Source: Merluccius polli
Lineage: Eukaryota > Chordata > Actinopteri > Gadiformes > Merlucciidae
Length of the DNA: 64,000 bases
Assembly: GCA_030340625.1 (NCBI GenBank)
Contig: JAOPHQ010005745.1
Location: 1 to 64,000, forward strand
Direction: 5' to 3'
Shown here: positions 11,045 through 21,008 of the stretch, piece after piece
Position numbering within the stretch: the first letter of the stretch is position 1
Layout: each line of letters begins with the position of its first letter
Program-made: the position numbers and the translations under genes
The notes under the pieces: model-generated
Database searches by the model: none
What the model saw: the letters and a program-made list of their open reading frames with translations, nothing else
What the model was told of the DNA's origin: nothing

Positions 11045-11062
11045 TCACATCGGGGTCACCAT
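11045..11062 (-). other. ERV-1 primer binding site, tRNA-Trp type
   Basis: The minus strand reads TGGTGACCCCGATGTGAT two bases after the LTR end. This matches, with about one difference, the 3' end of tRNA-Trp as I recall it, the primer also used by avian alpharetroviruses. Its place fixes the direction of ERV-1. Confidence 0.75.
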
Positions 11063-11064
11063 TT

Positions 11065-11810
11065 GTTGTTAAAAACAAAAAGACGGACGATGGTAAAAAG
11101 AGAAGAGGCCGGTACAACGAAGGAGGTTTCACTTATGTGTCTGGATTTATTCAACAAATACAAATTACAACATCTGATCAAATGAAAAAGTTCAAAAAAG
11201 AACGAAAAAGTTCGAAAAAGAACTGAGACACCTCTGCATAGAGCCTGTCTCCGGAAAAGCGCGCTGAGGGGGGACTGGTTCTTCTTCTTATAATCAGGGG
11301 TTCGCCCAGCCGGTTTCAACACCCCCCCCCCCCAGCTAGTTTCAATCATGAGGTATCTGTTCCCCATTAGTACTCCAGATGGAGGTCGTTGGGGTACGTT
11401 CCTTGTTGCGATGGCTTTCCTGCCGTCTGGTTTCAGTTCTTAGTTTTCCAGGGTGATGGTAAGTTCAGTGACAGTTCACAGTTCATTTGTCAGCTTTTGG
11501 GTGGACAGTCTGACAGTCGATTTGTCCACTCTGTGTGTACAACCTGGGTCAGTAGTGACAGTTAATTTGTCCACTATGTGTGTGCAGTCTGACAGTCATC
11601 AGTGACAGTTAATTTGTCCGCTATGTGTGCGCAGTCTGACAGTCGTCAGTGACATTTAATTTGTCCGCTATATGTGTGCAGTCTGACAGTCGTCAGTGAC
11701 AGTTAATTTGTCTGCTATATGTGTGCATTCTGACAGTCCATTTGTCCGCTTTTGTATGCACAGTCTGGGTCATCAAAACAACAATCTTTCAGGGGGTCCA
11801 TTTTTCAACA
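11065..11810 (-). mobile_element. ERV-1 5' LTR (LTR family A, copy 1)
   Basis: On the minus strand it begins TGTTGAAAAATGG and ends TTAACAACA, 746 bp. It shows a TATA-like TTATAAGAAG (about 11285-11295), an AATAAA signal (about 11145-11150) and short direct repeats in U3. Copies 2 (16470-18449) and 3 (18834-19514) share both ends. The right-hand flank is ACAA; the matching flank at the other end of the provirus is not in the window. Confidence 0.85.
11550..11745 (-). repeat. 47-bp direct repeats in LTR A U3
   Basis: About four copies of a 47-bp unit beginning CAGTGACAGTTAATTTGTCC lie at about 11550, 11600, 11647 and 11694. Retroviral U3 regions often hold enhancer repeats of this kind; binding sites were not identified. 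Confidence 0.75.
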
Positions 11811-12706
11811 ACAATTCCTAGCCTAGAAATCTAGATGCCCCTAGCGGCAGCAAATTTAATTTGCAGCCAGGGGGGTCTAGCACTTCTCCGTCGTTTTTCT
11901 GTGCTGGAAACAGAAAATCTGTCAGGCCAATCACAGCGTGAGGAAGTATAGTGCTGTTCTTTGAGGAAGAAGGCCGCCGACACAGGATCGCTTTTAACTC
12001 ACTTTATTTGTTTAGCTTTAGGTATATTATCTATGAAGCAAATGGAGAGGAATGTATAGTTCACGCATGGAGCTACCCTTCGCTGGGTATCTAATAGATA
12101 CGCTGCCTGGGGGTTTCTGCCCTTCCCCCGGATGTGTGGTTTGGTAGTACCTGGGCAGGCGTGGCCTCTATGACGCATACTATGCTCTGATTGGCTAGTG
12201 TTGAGCGCCCGCCCCCAGTGTATTATGTGTGCTGCCATCTGGTGGCCAGGTGCGGTTAATACAACTTATATATTTATTTCTATTCCCTAGTGGCTATGTG
12301 TAGATATTACAGCCTGTTGATACATATGTGCGGTTATACATTCGTCACAGAAGCCGGGCTACCTAATGACGACAGAGTTGCGACGGTTCCGTGTTAGAGG
12401 GAAACAATGGCTGCTGCTGCTGGCGAACAGCTGTCTTTCGACTCGGCTTTGGCCGCGACTCTTCAAGACTTGAAGTTAACATTTTATTTCACTATTCTTC
12501 CACAATCCACCATACAGAACACTTCCCCATGGACTAATTTCTGTCGCTCTGACTACGTCACCTTCTTCGTTGCTCTGATTGGTTGTAGCGCTATCCTATT
12601 GCGTGCAGAGGGAACTTGAAAGACAACCGTTTATCCCGCCCACACTGCCAATGGAGCAGTGCCAGACCCTACATCTTTCTGATGTGGGTCTGGCTTGCCA
12701 GGCTAG
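11811..12706. mobile_element. Probable DNA-element remnant holding a solo LTR B
   Basis: The left end reads CTAGCCTAGAAATC and the right end, on the opposite strand, CTAGCCTGGCAAGCC, so the termini are weakly inverted. A solo LTR B (11947-12349) lies inside. At 12407 a short frame begins MAAAAGEQLSFDSAL and decays within about 25 codons; it may be the first exon of the autonomous parent, but I cannot name it. No clean target duplication is seen. Confidence 0.35.
11947..12349 (-). mobile_element. Solo LTR, family B, copy 1
   Basis: On the minus strand it starts TGTGACGAATG and ends CACTATA (TA where copy 2 has CA). It is 403 bp and flanked by the 4-bp duplication GAAG (11943-11946 and 12350-12353). 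AATAAAGTGAG near its end is a likely polyadenylation signal. Copy 2 is at 18003-18398 in the opposite direction. Confidence 0.85.
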
Positions 12707-13011
12707 TTTATTCCTTGACGGCGGCTGGAAACTGTCCGACTTGACTGCAGCATTTGTCACCGCCCCCTGCTGCTGCCGCCTGGTCTCGTCCACCTTCCAG
12801 GCTAGGCGCAGTTCATCTCGAACGAGCCTAATATGTTTGCAGTTCAGGCGCATCAGTTCAGGCGAGTCTGTTGTGTGGGGTTCAAGGAGAGCCAGGGCCC
12901 AGCTGCAGAGACGTATAAGAACAAAGTTTATTTGACAAAGTAGCAACAGAAAATCCACGGCAGGGAAAACGTCCACGGGAAAAAGCACAAACTGAAAACC
13001 GACACTAAAGG
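12707..13011. other. No feature recognised
   Basis: The sequence between the DNA-element remnant and the hAT element has no convincing gene. A minus-strand frame of 152 codons across it has no recognisable domain. Confidence 0.4.
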
Positions 13012-13998
13012 CAGAGCTGCCAAGCGTCACACTTTGAGTGTGACAGTCATGCAATTTGACCCATTTTCACACCACACGCCACACTTGACATTTCTCATGC
13101 TTATTTCCCCATTTAATACTCTATATTTAGTTTTTGCATGATAATAAACTTTGGTCCGCGCGGCCGTAGTTCGAGTAACTCTGATTGACTGACCGAGATA
13201 ACAAATCCCAGACCAATCCATCAGTGCCTAAATCTAACCAACCACGGAAGGCACCACGCAATATATATATATATATATACAGTATATAATATCAGAAGCA
13301 ACGTAAGGCGGGTCTTGGCGTCTCTAACTATCTTTCATACACAACAGCGCTGACATTTAAAACCCACTCGACGTTCATGATCAACTTAATACTACACAAA
13401 AATACTTGAGATTAATTAGGCTTCCTAAGTACATTTTTCAAAGGTGACTGGTATGAGCAGATTTGGCAGGCTGTCTCATATTGCTAAGTTGGTCTTGGTA
13501 CTTCCTCATTCAAATGCTGATGCAGAATGAGTTTTCTCTGTGGTTGGACTGAACAAAACCAAAACCCGAAACAGTTTTGCTCTTGAGGAACTCTATCATC
13601 CATCATGACAGTGAAGATGGCGAGCCTTGAGCCACAGTGTTTTAAGTGGGAGCCCCCTGCCTCTGTCATCAAGGCATCAAAATCTGTGACAAACACCTAC
13701 AACATGAGACATGTCCCCAGCTAAATGATGGAGAGTTGGTTGAAATGAAATATTGACAAATAAATGTATTTTGTCAAAATTCTTGTTACAATTTTCATTT
13801 CTACTTTCTGGTTAATTAAGACTAGCATTAGGAGGCCACAGTGCAGGGAGAGCAGCTGGCATGGGGGTGAGGACATCAGTCTTAATGTATAAATCAACGT
13901 TAAAACAGGCCAAATCGATGTTAAAAAAGGCCACTTTTTTTGAACGCATCATGACACTAAAGTCTCACTCTTGTCATTTTTGAAACTTGGCAGCCCTG
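13012..13998 (+). mobile_element. Internally deleted hAT transposon
   Basis: The termini CAGAGCTGCCAAG (left) and the complement of CAGGGCTGCCAAG (right) match at 12 of 13 bases. The element is flanked by CTAAAGG on both sides (13005-13011 and 13999-14005), close to the 8-bp duplication of hAT elements. Only the 3' end of the transposase gene remains. An (AT)n tract lies at 13261-13279. Confidence 0.8.
13453..13734 (+). pseudogene. hAT transposase, C-terminal dimerisation region
   Basis: The frame shows LVLVLPHSNADAE, then a TGA stop in place of the usual Arg, then VFSVVGLNKTKTRNS, the conserved hAT C-terminal block. After a one-base frame change near 13585 it continues as GTLSSIMTVKMASLEPQ and CFKWEPPASVIKASKS. 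The N-terminal zinc finger and catalytic domain are absent. It is a fossil of a zinc-finger (ZBED or Charlie-like) hAT. Confidence 0.8.
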
Positions 13999-14055
13999 CT
14001 AAAGGGAAAGTAGCAAATTAAAGGAAAAAAATCAAAATCACCCTCAAAGGGAAAA

Positions 14056-14155
14056 ATGCAAAGTACAACGAAAAACAACTAGGAGAAACTCAACTAGCGA
14101 GACAAATACAAAGTACAACAAAAAACGTCTAGGAGCAAATCATTAGCGAGAACTA
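14056..14155. repeat. Two tandem copies of a ~45-bp unit
   Basis: The segment CAAAGTACAACGAAAAACAA and its following bases recur about 45 bases later with CAAAGTACAACAAAAAACGT. It is a minor local duplication. Confidence 0.6.
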
Positions 14156-14191
14156 TCAAAACACGCAAGCGACGGACAAGGAGATACTTAA

Positions 14192-14439
14192 AGGCCGTGG
14201 TGCAGGTTAAACACCACTGTCGATTAATGGGTACATAAAGCACTCAAGATATGTATATAAAGTTAGAAATGTCTCCAAAATGGTGTTAAAGTCCAGTTTT
14301 TGTAGTTTTTGGTAGTAACGGTTCTTTTTAACGCAATTCGGCGATGACGTCACGTGAGGGAGACGTGGTGGAAGGTAGCCTCAGCCTTGTACTAGAACTA
14401 TGGCGTCTTCGTTAGAAAATTAAACCTGCACCACGGCCT
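14192..14439. mobile_element. TTAA-flanked MITE
   Basis: The 248-bp element begins AGGCCGTGGTGCAGGTTTA-like sequence and ends with its complement (about 20 bp of inverted repeat). TTAA lies directly outside each end (14188-14191 and 14440-14443). No coding. A second copy of the right end is at about 15634-15656. TTAA targets point to the piggyBac or Kolobok groups. Confidence 0.7.
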
Positions 14440-14443
14440 TTAA

Positions 14444-15683
14444 CTTAAAAAAACACTATCAAAATACATCTGCTATTGAAATTATTTTAATACACCACCA
14501 CAGTAGCGCTATGCTGCTATAAATGTAATTTTCAGTTATGATGTCGGGACGTCCCTTGGCGGGCGGACATTATTGTTTAACACATTGAATGTGGGGTAAC
14601 TCTTCCCCCCGGGCCGGCTACTAAACATTGGCGAAACAAACCTATTTTAGTCTCAATAACAACATGCAACGGCGAAGGCTTTATTTCTTATTTCTCTTTA
14701 ATTGTGGCAAGACCCACAATTAACATTTATGATGCCCACAGCCATATAATTTCGACGTGAGAGGGCGAATGAGGAATTGCCGAGAGCCGATGGCCGTCAA
14801 AGACAATTAAATGCATGGTCAGAGGAGAATGAGTGGAGAGTGGTGAAGTGTCCTGGTGAGTTGCTAGCTACCATTTAGAAACACAGCAACGAGCGCTGGA
14901 GCTAGTCTATGAACAGCAGTGCATAGGGTTGCCAACCGTCCCTTGAAAAACGGAATCGTCCCGTATTTAGAAACAAAAGCTGAAAAGGGACGCACTTTGT
15001 CCCGTATTACTGTGAGAGTCAAAAAATAGTCAGTAAAATACCAATGGAAAATGAATAACAGGGCACTTTATATGGACATTACGGTAAAGTTGTTCCCGGG
15101 CCCTGTCCTGTTCTGTGACCAATAAACTGACAGCATATTCACACACGAGTATGACGATACAGAATACGCTCATCCCATTGGTCGAGGTACTGACGCTCAC
15201 GGAGAAGATAGCGGAAGACAACAAAGCAGCATGGGTGACGCTGACAGTGACACAGACGCCGGTACTGCTTTACGGGGCGGTACACCTTCGAGCAGCAATG
15301 CGACTAGTACATCAACTACTGCAAATACTGTTGATAGATTGATAGATAAATACTATATGTATTTATCTATTTATCTGTATAATCTGCTGAACAATCTCTT
15401 ACTAGTCTCTCTCTACTCGTCTCTCTCAATGATCTCAAGGCGGGCTTTGGTCTGTCGTCTCCCCGACGTGACATCATGCAATGCATTGTGGGGGAAATGA
15501 GAATCAATCGCAAACTGCTAAAATAGTAGCTACTTTTTCGTATTATATTATGTTTTGTGATACCCAACAACATCAAATACAATGAATAACAGTTTAAATG
15601 TTTATTAACAACAAGCAAATGCGCAAATTTGTTAGAAAATTAAACCTGCACCATGGCTTTTAAGTTTGCGAGGAGGGGAGCTG
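14444..15683. other. Repeat-like intergenic sequence
   Basis: No gene is seen. At 14932 GGGTTGCCAACCGTCCC resembles one end of a hAT family, but no partner end is found. A GATA/TATC-rich stretch lies at about 15330-15375. Part of the TTAA MITE end recurs at 15634-15656. Confidence 0.4.
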
Positions 15684-16567
15684 GGGCCGGATTCACTAAC
15701 ATTTTCTTAAGATAAAACTTAAGAAGATTCTTAAGAAAAAATGTAAGAAGTTCCTAAGAATCTTCTTAAACGCTATTCACCATTTTTTTCTCAAGAATTG
15801 TCGATTGTCTTACGAACTTCTTAGTTTTCTGACTAAGAAGTTCTTAGATTGTTAACCTCATAGCCTATACTGTCTAATTAGCATGTGATCAGGGAGTATA
15901 AGCGGATCCATTCTGTCTCGCTGCCACCCAAAGAACTTCCATCTAAAAAAAAGAGTAATATGTTTTCAGTAACTTGGCCTACTGAAATAATTAAAACGCC
16001 TAAATGCATTACTACAACTGCCTTCTTGATATACTTAAGAGGAAATTATAGTATAATCAAAGATCCTTGATTACTATTACTTCTCAACATTCTGGTATTA
16101 TCAATAGGCCTACTTGTTACTGACACAGAGCCCATTTCATTTTCAAATGTCAATATAGGCTTTATTTGATATACAAAAAGTAGTATAAGTTTAAATTAAC
16201 AACATTTGGTTAACATATATTCTTGGGTTAAGTAATATATTAATGAATTCATATAAATGTCATATATACAGTATATATGTTCACTGCAGCTGTCGAAAGA
16301 CTGGTGAAGGGGTTATCTTAAAGTTGTGAAGAAACTTGAGAAGAAATTCAAGAACTTTGTCTTCAAGAATCTCATTTGTTCTTAAATACTTTCTTAGGAA
16401 AAAACTTAAGAAAGTTAAGAAAAAACTAAGAAATTCTTCAAGAATATTAAATCTTCTTAAATTTTGTCTTGTTGAAAAATTGACCCCCTGACAGGTTGTT
16501 GTTTTGACGACCCAGACTGTACTCTGCTGTTTTGACGACCCAGACTGTACTCTGCTGTTTTGACAAC

Positions 16568-17386
16568 TAGTGTTGCACCGATACCATTTTTTGGCCCCCG
16601 ATACCGATACCGATACCCGGCTGTGCAGTATCGGCCGATACCGATACCATACCGATACCACGCCGTTTGGAAAAAAAAAAAATATATATATATATACTGT
16701 ATATACAGTATATACAAGCTTTTTTTCTTCTAATACTAAAGAACTGCATACTCACTTGGATGTAAAATCATTGCTATCATGGCTTGGTCAGGAACTGCTT
16801 AAAAATCTTTGTGAAACAGGAAAAAAGACTAATACACAGTAAATCCAGAAGAACTTTTTTATTGCCTCCTGTTATGGGTGACAATAATTGAATATGCCAA
16901 AATAGTGCAATATCCATGTAATTACAACATGTAAAATCGTAGTGCAACAAGAAGTTAAATTAAATTAAAATAAGAAATAATATACATATGAGGTAGAGAG
17001 TGCATGGCATTAAGGCCTATCTGAGGTAAGAACAAATCAGAATTGCAATAAGAAATTACTTCCTCCTGTAAGGTCTAGGCTGATGTGCACTCCTCTAAGT
17101 GCAGCCAGGGTAAAATAAATAAAATAAAATAAATAAAAGGTGTCCTATGACAACAAGTTACAACTCCAAAATCCACATTGAAAAAACTAAAACGAGCAGT
17201 GGCAAAAATAACTGCAGTGAGTGCAGTGAGTGAAGGGAGAGAAAGACACAAGGTTCCAAGTTTCATATTAGTATCTGTAAATGGCATCGGCGCATTATTT
17301 GTTCGTACTCGTCGATACCGATGCCAGCATTTTAGTGCGGTATCGGGGCCCCTCCCGATACTAGTATCGGTATCGGTGCAACACTA
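16568..17386. mobile_element. hAT-type MITE with perfect 18-bp ends
   Basis: The ends TAGTGTTGCACCGATACC and its exact complement bound 819 bp. The 8-bp target duplication TTGACAAC is perfect (16560-16567, 17387-17394). Subterminal regions repeat CCGATACCGATACC motifs. The interior is AT-rich and has no transposase. Confidence 0.92.
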
Positions 17387-18002
17387 TTGACAACCCAGAC
17401 TGTACTCCCAAAGTGAACAGATGACCATTACTGATTGACCCCTGACCCCTGAAAGGCTGTTGGTTGCCAACCTAAACTGTGCACTCAATGTGGACAAATT
17501 AATTGTCCCAAATGACCCAAACTGTGGATCCGAAAGCTAAAAAATGAACTGAGAACTGTCACTGATCTATACATCACCCTGGAAAACTCAGGACCGAGAC
17601 CAGACTGTCACTGAACTCTATATCACCCCGAGAAACCAAGAACTGAGACATGACGGAACTTAAGATAACGGCACCCTCGCCATAAGGAACTGCTCCCACG
17701 GCCACTCTCTGGACGGCCAATGGGGAACATACATCTCGTGACAGAAACCAGCCGGGGGAGGGGGGGCTTGAATCTGGCTGGGTCTGTAAGAAGTCTATAA
17801 GAAGAAGGCCCTGTCCCCCCTTCCGCGCGCTTTCCCGGAGACAGACTTTGTGCGGAGTTGTCTCAGTTCTTTTTTGAACTTTTGGTACCAAACGGCTAAG
17901 TGCCACTCACACTCTGTGCTCATTTTGATCAGATGGTGTACTTTGTAATCCTACTAAATTGTTAAATAAATCCAGACACATAGGTGAAACCTCCGTTGTA
18001 CC

Positions 18003-18398
18003 TGTGACGAATGGATATGTATCGACAGACTGTAATATCCTCACATAGCTAATAAGGACTATAAACATAAATATAAGTTGTATTTACCCAACCTGATCAC
18101 AAGATGGCGGCACACATAATACACTGGGGGCGGGCGCTCAACACTAGCCAATCAGAGCATATTATGCATCATAGAGGCCACGCCTGCCCATAGACTAGCA
18201 AACAACACATCCGGGGGGAGGGCAGAAACCCTCTGGGCAGCGTATCTGAATAGGTGCCCGGCTAAGGGGAGCTCCACGCGCGTGACTTTTACAGTACCCC
18301 TCCATTTGCTTGATAGATTAATATAACTAAAGTTAAACAAATAAAGTGAGTTAAAGCGATCCTGTGTCGGCAGCCTTCTTCCTCAAGAACAAACTACA
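18003..18398 (+). mobile_element. Solo LTR, family B, copy 2
   Basis: It runs from TGTGACGAATGG to ACTACA, 396 bp, with the 4-bp duplication TACC (17999-18002, 18399-18402). It sits inside the end of LTR A copy 2, so family B moved after that LTR A was in place. AATAAAGTGAG near 18342 is a likely polyadenylation signal. Confidence 0.9.
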
Positions 18399-18529
18399 TA
18401 CCGGCCTTTTCTCTCTTTACCATCGTCCGTCTTTTTGTTTTTAACAACAGTCTTAAGAACATAGTTAAGAAAAAAGTGCTACTTAAGAACTTTTTTCTTC
18501 TTAAGAATGCTTTGTGAATCCAGCCCCTG

Positions 18530-18829
18530 GAGAGCAACAGGCGCATAGGCGACATGTAGCGGGAACAAAGGAATCGTCTTCCACTGAGGAGTGTTTGGAG
18601 CTGGTGTGTGAGTGAGCGAGCCCAGCTCCCTGTTGTTCTGTCTTCTTTCTCCTTTCATAAGGTTCAACATTTTGTACATTTTTTTAATATACATAAAGGC
18701 AGAATATAGACACTAACCTTAGCTTATTGGCCCATGCTAACATTGTTCATAACAATATGCAAATTAAAACAATTATAAGAATTTGTATGCTCATAAATAC
18801 TGCAAATAAATAACAGTATTAAGATTTTC
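18530..18829. other. No feature recognised
   Basis: The stretch between the nested block and LTR A copy 3 is AT-rich and shows no gene or repeat that I can name. Confidence 0.4.
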
Positions 18830-18833
18830 ACGT

Positions 18834-19514
18834 TGTTGTTAAAAAACAATAAGACGGACGATGGTAAAAAAAGAGAAGAGGCCAATACAACGAAGGAGGT
18901 TTCACCTATGTGTCTGGATTTATTCAACAATTACAAATTACAACACCTGATCAAGTGAGCACAGAGTGTGAGGGGCACTTAACCGATTAGCACTAAAAGT
19001 TCGCAAGAGAACTGAGACACCCCTGCTCAGGGCCTGTCTCCGGAAAAGCGCACTGAGGGGAGGACAGGTCCTTCTTCTTATAGTCAGCAGTTCGTCCCGC
19101 CGGTGTCGACCCCCCCCTCCCCTCAGCTAGTTTCGATCATGAGGTGTCTCTTCCCCATTGGCACTCCAGATAGAGGTTATCGGGGTGAGGTCTTTATTGC
19201 AGGGCTTTCCTGCCGTCTGGTTTCAGTTCCTAGTCTTCCAGGGTGAGGTCAAGTTCAGTACCATGTACTTTGTCCGCTATGTATGTGCAATTTAAGTTAG
19301 TTTATTGCAGACATGTGCGTTGTCTGCCACGTGTACTACTTATGTCACCTGTTTTATACATTAAAGACGTGTACTTTGTCCATCATGTGTGTGCAAGTTT
19401 CCAGTCATCAGTGACAGTTCATTTGTCCACTATGTGAGTGCAGTTTGATAGTCCATTGGTTCCGCTTTATATGCACAGTCTGAGTCATCAAAACAACAGG
19501 TCAATTTTTCAACA
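18834..19514 (-). mobile_element. Solo LTR, family A, copy 3
   Basis: Both ends match copy 1, length 681 bp, flanked by the 4-bp duplication ACGT (18830-18833, 19515-19518). It has the same polyadenylation signal and TATA region as copy 1, but only about one or two of the 47-bp U3 repeat units. No internal retroviral sequence adjoins it, so it is a recombination product. Confidence 0.9.
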
Positions 19515-19571
19515 ACGTCTATTGTTGCTTTACTGAAGAATCACATGCAAATTGTTATTGTTCTCCTTTTC

Positions 19572-20033
19572 CTTTTTTGTAGGAAGAAGAGGCAGACCAG
19601 CCATTGATGTTACCAGAGAATGTATTGAATCTAATACAATTTAAAAAATTGCTAAAATATTTATTTTTATGTGTATGTATGAGGTCAAAGTTGATGGGTA
19701 TACCTGTGAGAAGTAGGCTGTCTGCAATAGATGATGGTGAACTGGAACAGCATGTGAGGCGGGCAATGGGGCCAATGTCCTAATTCTGGGAATGAGGTAA
19801 TTGGTGGTCTTTATCTTTTGAAAAATGAGAAAAATGAGAGCACTGTTACATGCACAGGGTGTGATTGTTACACAGTCCACGGCGCGTGAGATGTTGACAA
19901 GGGTAAATCCTCCTGCTGCTGCAATGAGATGGCCGGATAGTTGCAAGACGGGTTTATCATGTACTGTACCCCAACAATTTGTGGCACATTGATGGGGACA
20001 TGCCCCCATGTCCATACCAGACGTGTCATACTT
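19572..20033 (+). pseudogene. Fossil integrase-like transposase
   Basis: After a splice-acceptor-like TTTTTTGTAG at about 19573-19582 the sequence encodes RRGRPAIDVTREC, then in pieces PVRSRLSAIDDGELEQHVRR, PNSGNEVIGG, MRALLHAQGVIV and AREMLTRVNP, and finally NNLWHIDGDM near 19970-20000, where D would be the first catalytic Asp of a DDE/integrase core. At least three frame changes are needed to link these. It resembles a family of teleost transposon-derived proteins with an N-terminal helix-turn-helix and an integrase core; the name is from memory. The remaining core is missing. Confidence 0.6.
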
Positions 20034-20321
20034 TTGAATATTCGGAAAAGAGCTACTACATCCTCACTCAGCAACAACAGGCATGTGCACAATGCAGTCC
20101 AACACATTTCTGATACGATTTCAAGCTTGCTGTACTGCAATTGTCAGTATTACAAACTCAAGTATGAGCTAGTCAAATTCAAAGCCCAGGGACTAAATCT
20201 GATCCATTGCATATTATTCAGGACGTAAACAATTTTTGGGTCTCTTCAGACTTTGAATCCTTCATTAATTGTCACTGCAATAAGTAATAATTAAACATTT
20301 TGAGGTATGTTTTGATGTATA
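20034..20321. other. No feature recognised
   Basis: The sequence between the fossil transposase and the Gypsy 5' LTR contains no gene that I recognise. Confidence 0.4.
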
Positions 20322-20986
20322 TGTAGGACAGTGGCCTGAAGGCGTCACTAGGCGGCGCTGTTGCGCTGTCCAGGTTCGTGCTTTATTTTGTATCTTGCTG
20401 GACACCGTAGTTCGGAATTAAAGTCCGTGCGGGCCGCCATGTTTGTTATGTTTGTTTTCCATGGTTTGAAGGTGAGCACTGTTAATGACAGCCCGATTAT
20501 ATCGTTGAATATCAGTGCATAAACCACCCATCCACCTACTTTGTGTAATGATGCTGTGTATTTATATGTCGAGTGACATAGCGCTATGTGTTTTGATGTT
20601 CATTATGGGTGTTTTGTGCCGCTTGTGGGGCTTTGTAATTGGCGCTAGCTGTTAGCTGTTAGCTCCATGGTTTCTTTTACTGTTGTCACCGCTGTGATTA
20701 ATAGTGCAGGACAGCATTTTCTGCAATTGATATTTTGTGTTTTATATTTTAGTATTTATGCCTTATTAATTAATTAAGAGTTTATTTTTTTTCTAAAAAT
20801 GTTTGTGATGTTTGTTTTCCATGGTTTGAAGTTTGAAGAAATAAAAGCGCGGCCAAGGTCTCAGCCACAATCTACGAGCCCGGTGTCTGGTGACATCCTT
20901 CCCTATACACCACAACAACCATAATAAATAAAAACACAACGCAGAGTACAGGGGAGGTGTGCATCCGTGCCACGCTGTGGGTTACA
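20322..20986 (+). repeat. Gypsy 5' LTR
   Basis: It begins TGTAGGACAGTGGCC and ends GGGTTACA. AATAAA-type signals are near 20838 and 20925. It is 11 bases shorter than the 3' LTR because of one indel near 20490. Confidence 0.9.
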
Positions 20987-20990
20987 TCTT

Positions 20991-21008
20991 TGGTGCCGTG
21001 ACCCGGAT
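20991..21008 (+). other. Gypsy primer binding site, tRNA-His type
   Basis: TGGTGCCGTGACCCGGAT lies four bases after the LTR. It matches the complement of the 3' end of tRNA-His at 17 of 18 positions, as I recall that tRNA. Confidence 0.75.

Larger units (their letters stand above)
177..11810 (-). mobile_element. ERV-1: degraded endogenous retrovirus
   Basis: Read on the minus strand the order is LTR (11810-11065), primer binding site (11062-11045), a candidate splice donor (10954/10953), a hairpin-rich tandem array (10772-10473), pol (10439 to 7024), a plus-strand L2 LINE insertion (7023-2275), the end of pol (2274-1951) and env (1988-177). No gag or protease coding is recognisable: only about 600 bp separate the primer site from reverse transcriptase. 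The second LTR is not in the window. The pol and env type (DDE integrase with a C-terminal WKGPY motif, env with a basic cleavage-like site and a downstream immunosuppressive-domain-like helix) suggests a gamma- or epsilon-like class; that class assignment is inference. It is a dead copy with frameshifts, deletions and a lost catalytic residue. Confidence 0.85.
16470..18449 (+). mobile_element. Solo LTR, family A, copy 2 (interrupted twice)
   Basis: It starts TGTTGAAAAATTGACC and ends TTAACAACA, flanked by the 4-bp duplication GTCT (16466-16469, 18450-18453). A hAT MITE (16568-17386) interrupts U3 and a solo LTR B (18003-18398) interrupts the 3' part. Removing both leaves about 753 bp, close to copy 1. 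TATA-like TATAAGAAGAAGG is near 17795 and AATAAATCC near 17965. Confidence 0.9.
15684..18526. mobile_element. Non-autonomous TIR element, outer shell of a nest
   Basis: The left end GGGCCGGATTCAC and the right end (reading inward) GGGCTGGATTCAC are inverted, and CTG lies outside both (15681-15683, 18527-18529), a 3-bp duplication as in the PIF/Harbinger group. Subterminal parts are packed with CTTAAGAA-type palindromes (15700-15850, 16320-16460, 18450-18510). About 860 bp belong to the element; the rest is an inserted LTR A copy with its own insertions. No transposase is seen. Confidence 0.7.

Noticed and set aside
12407..12480. Host gene exon starting MAAAAGEQLSFDSAL
   Set aside because: The frame decays at once and lies between apparent transposon ends, so an element-derived remnant is more likely.
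12596..13054. Minus-strand frame of 152 codons
   Set aside because: No domain, crosses the boundary of a hAT element, and codon content looks random.
14932..15020. hAT element with GGGTTGCCAACCGTCCC end
   Set aside because: Only one end is seen and no target duplication can be assigned.
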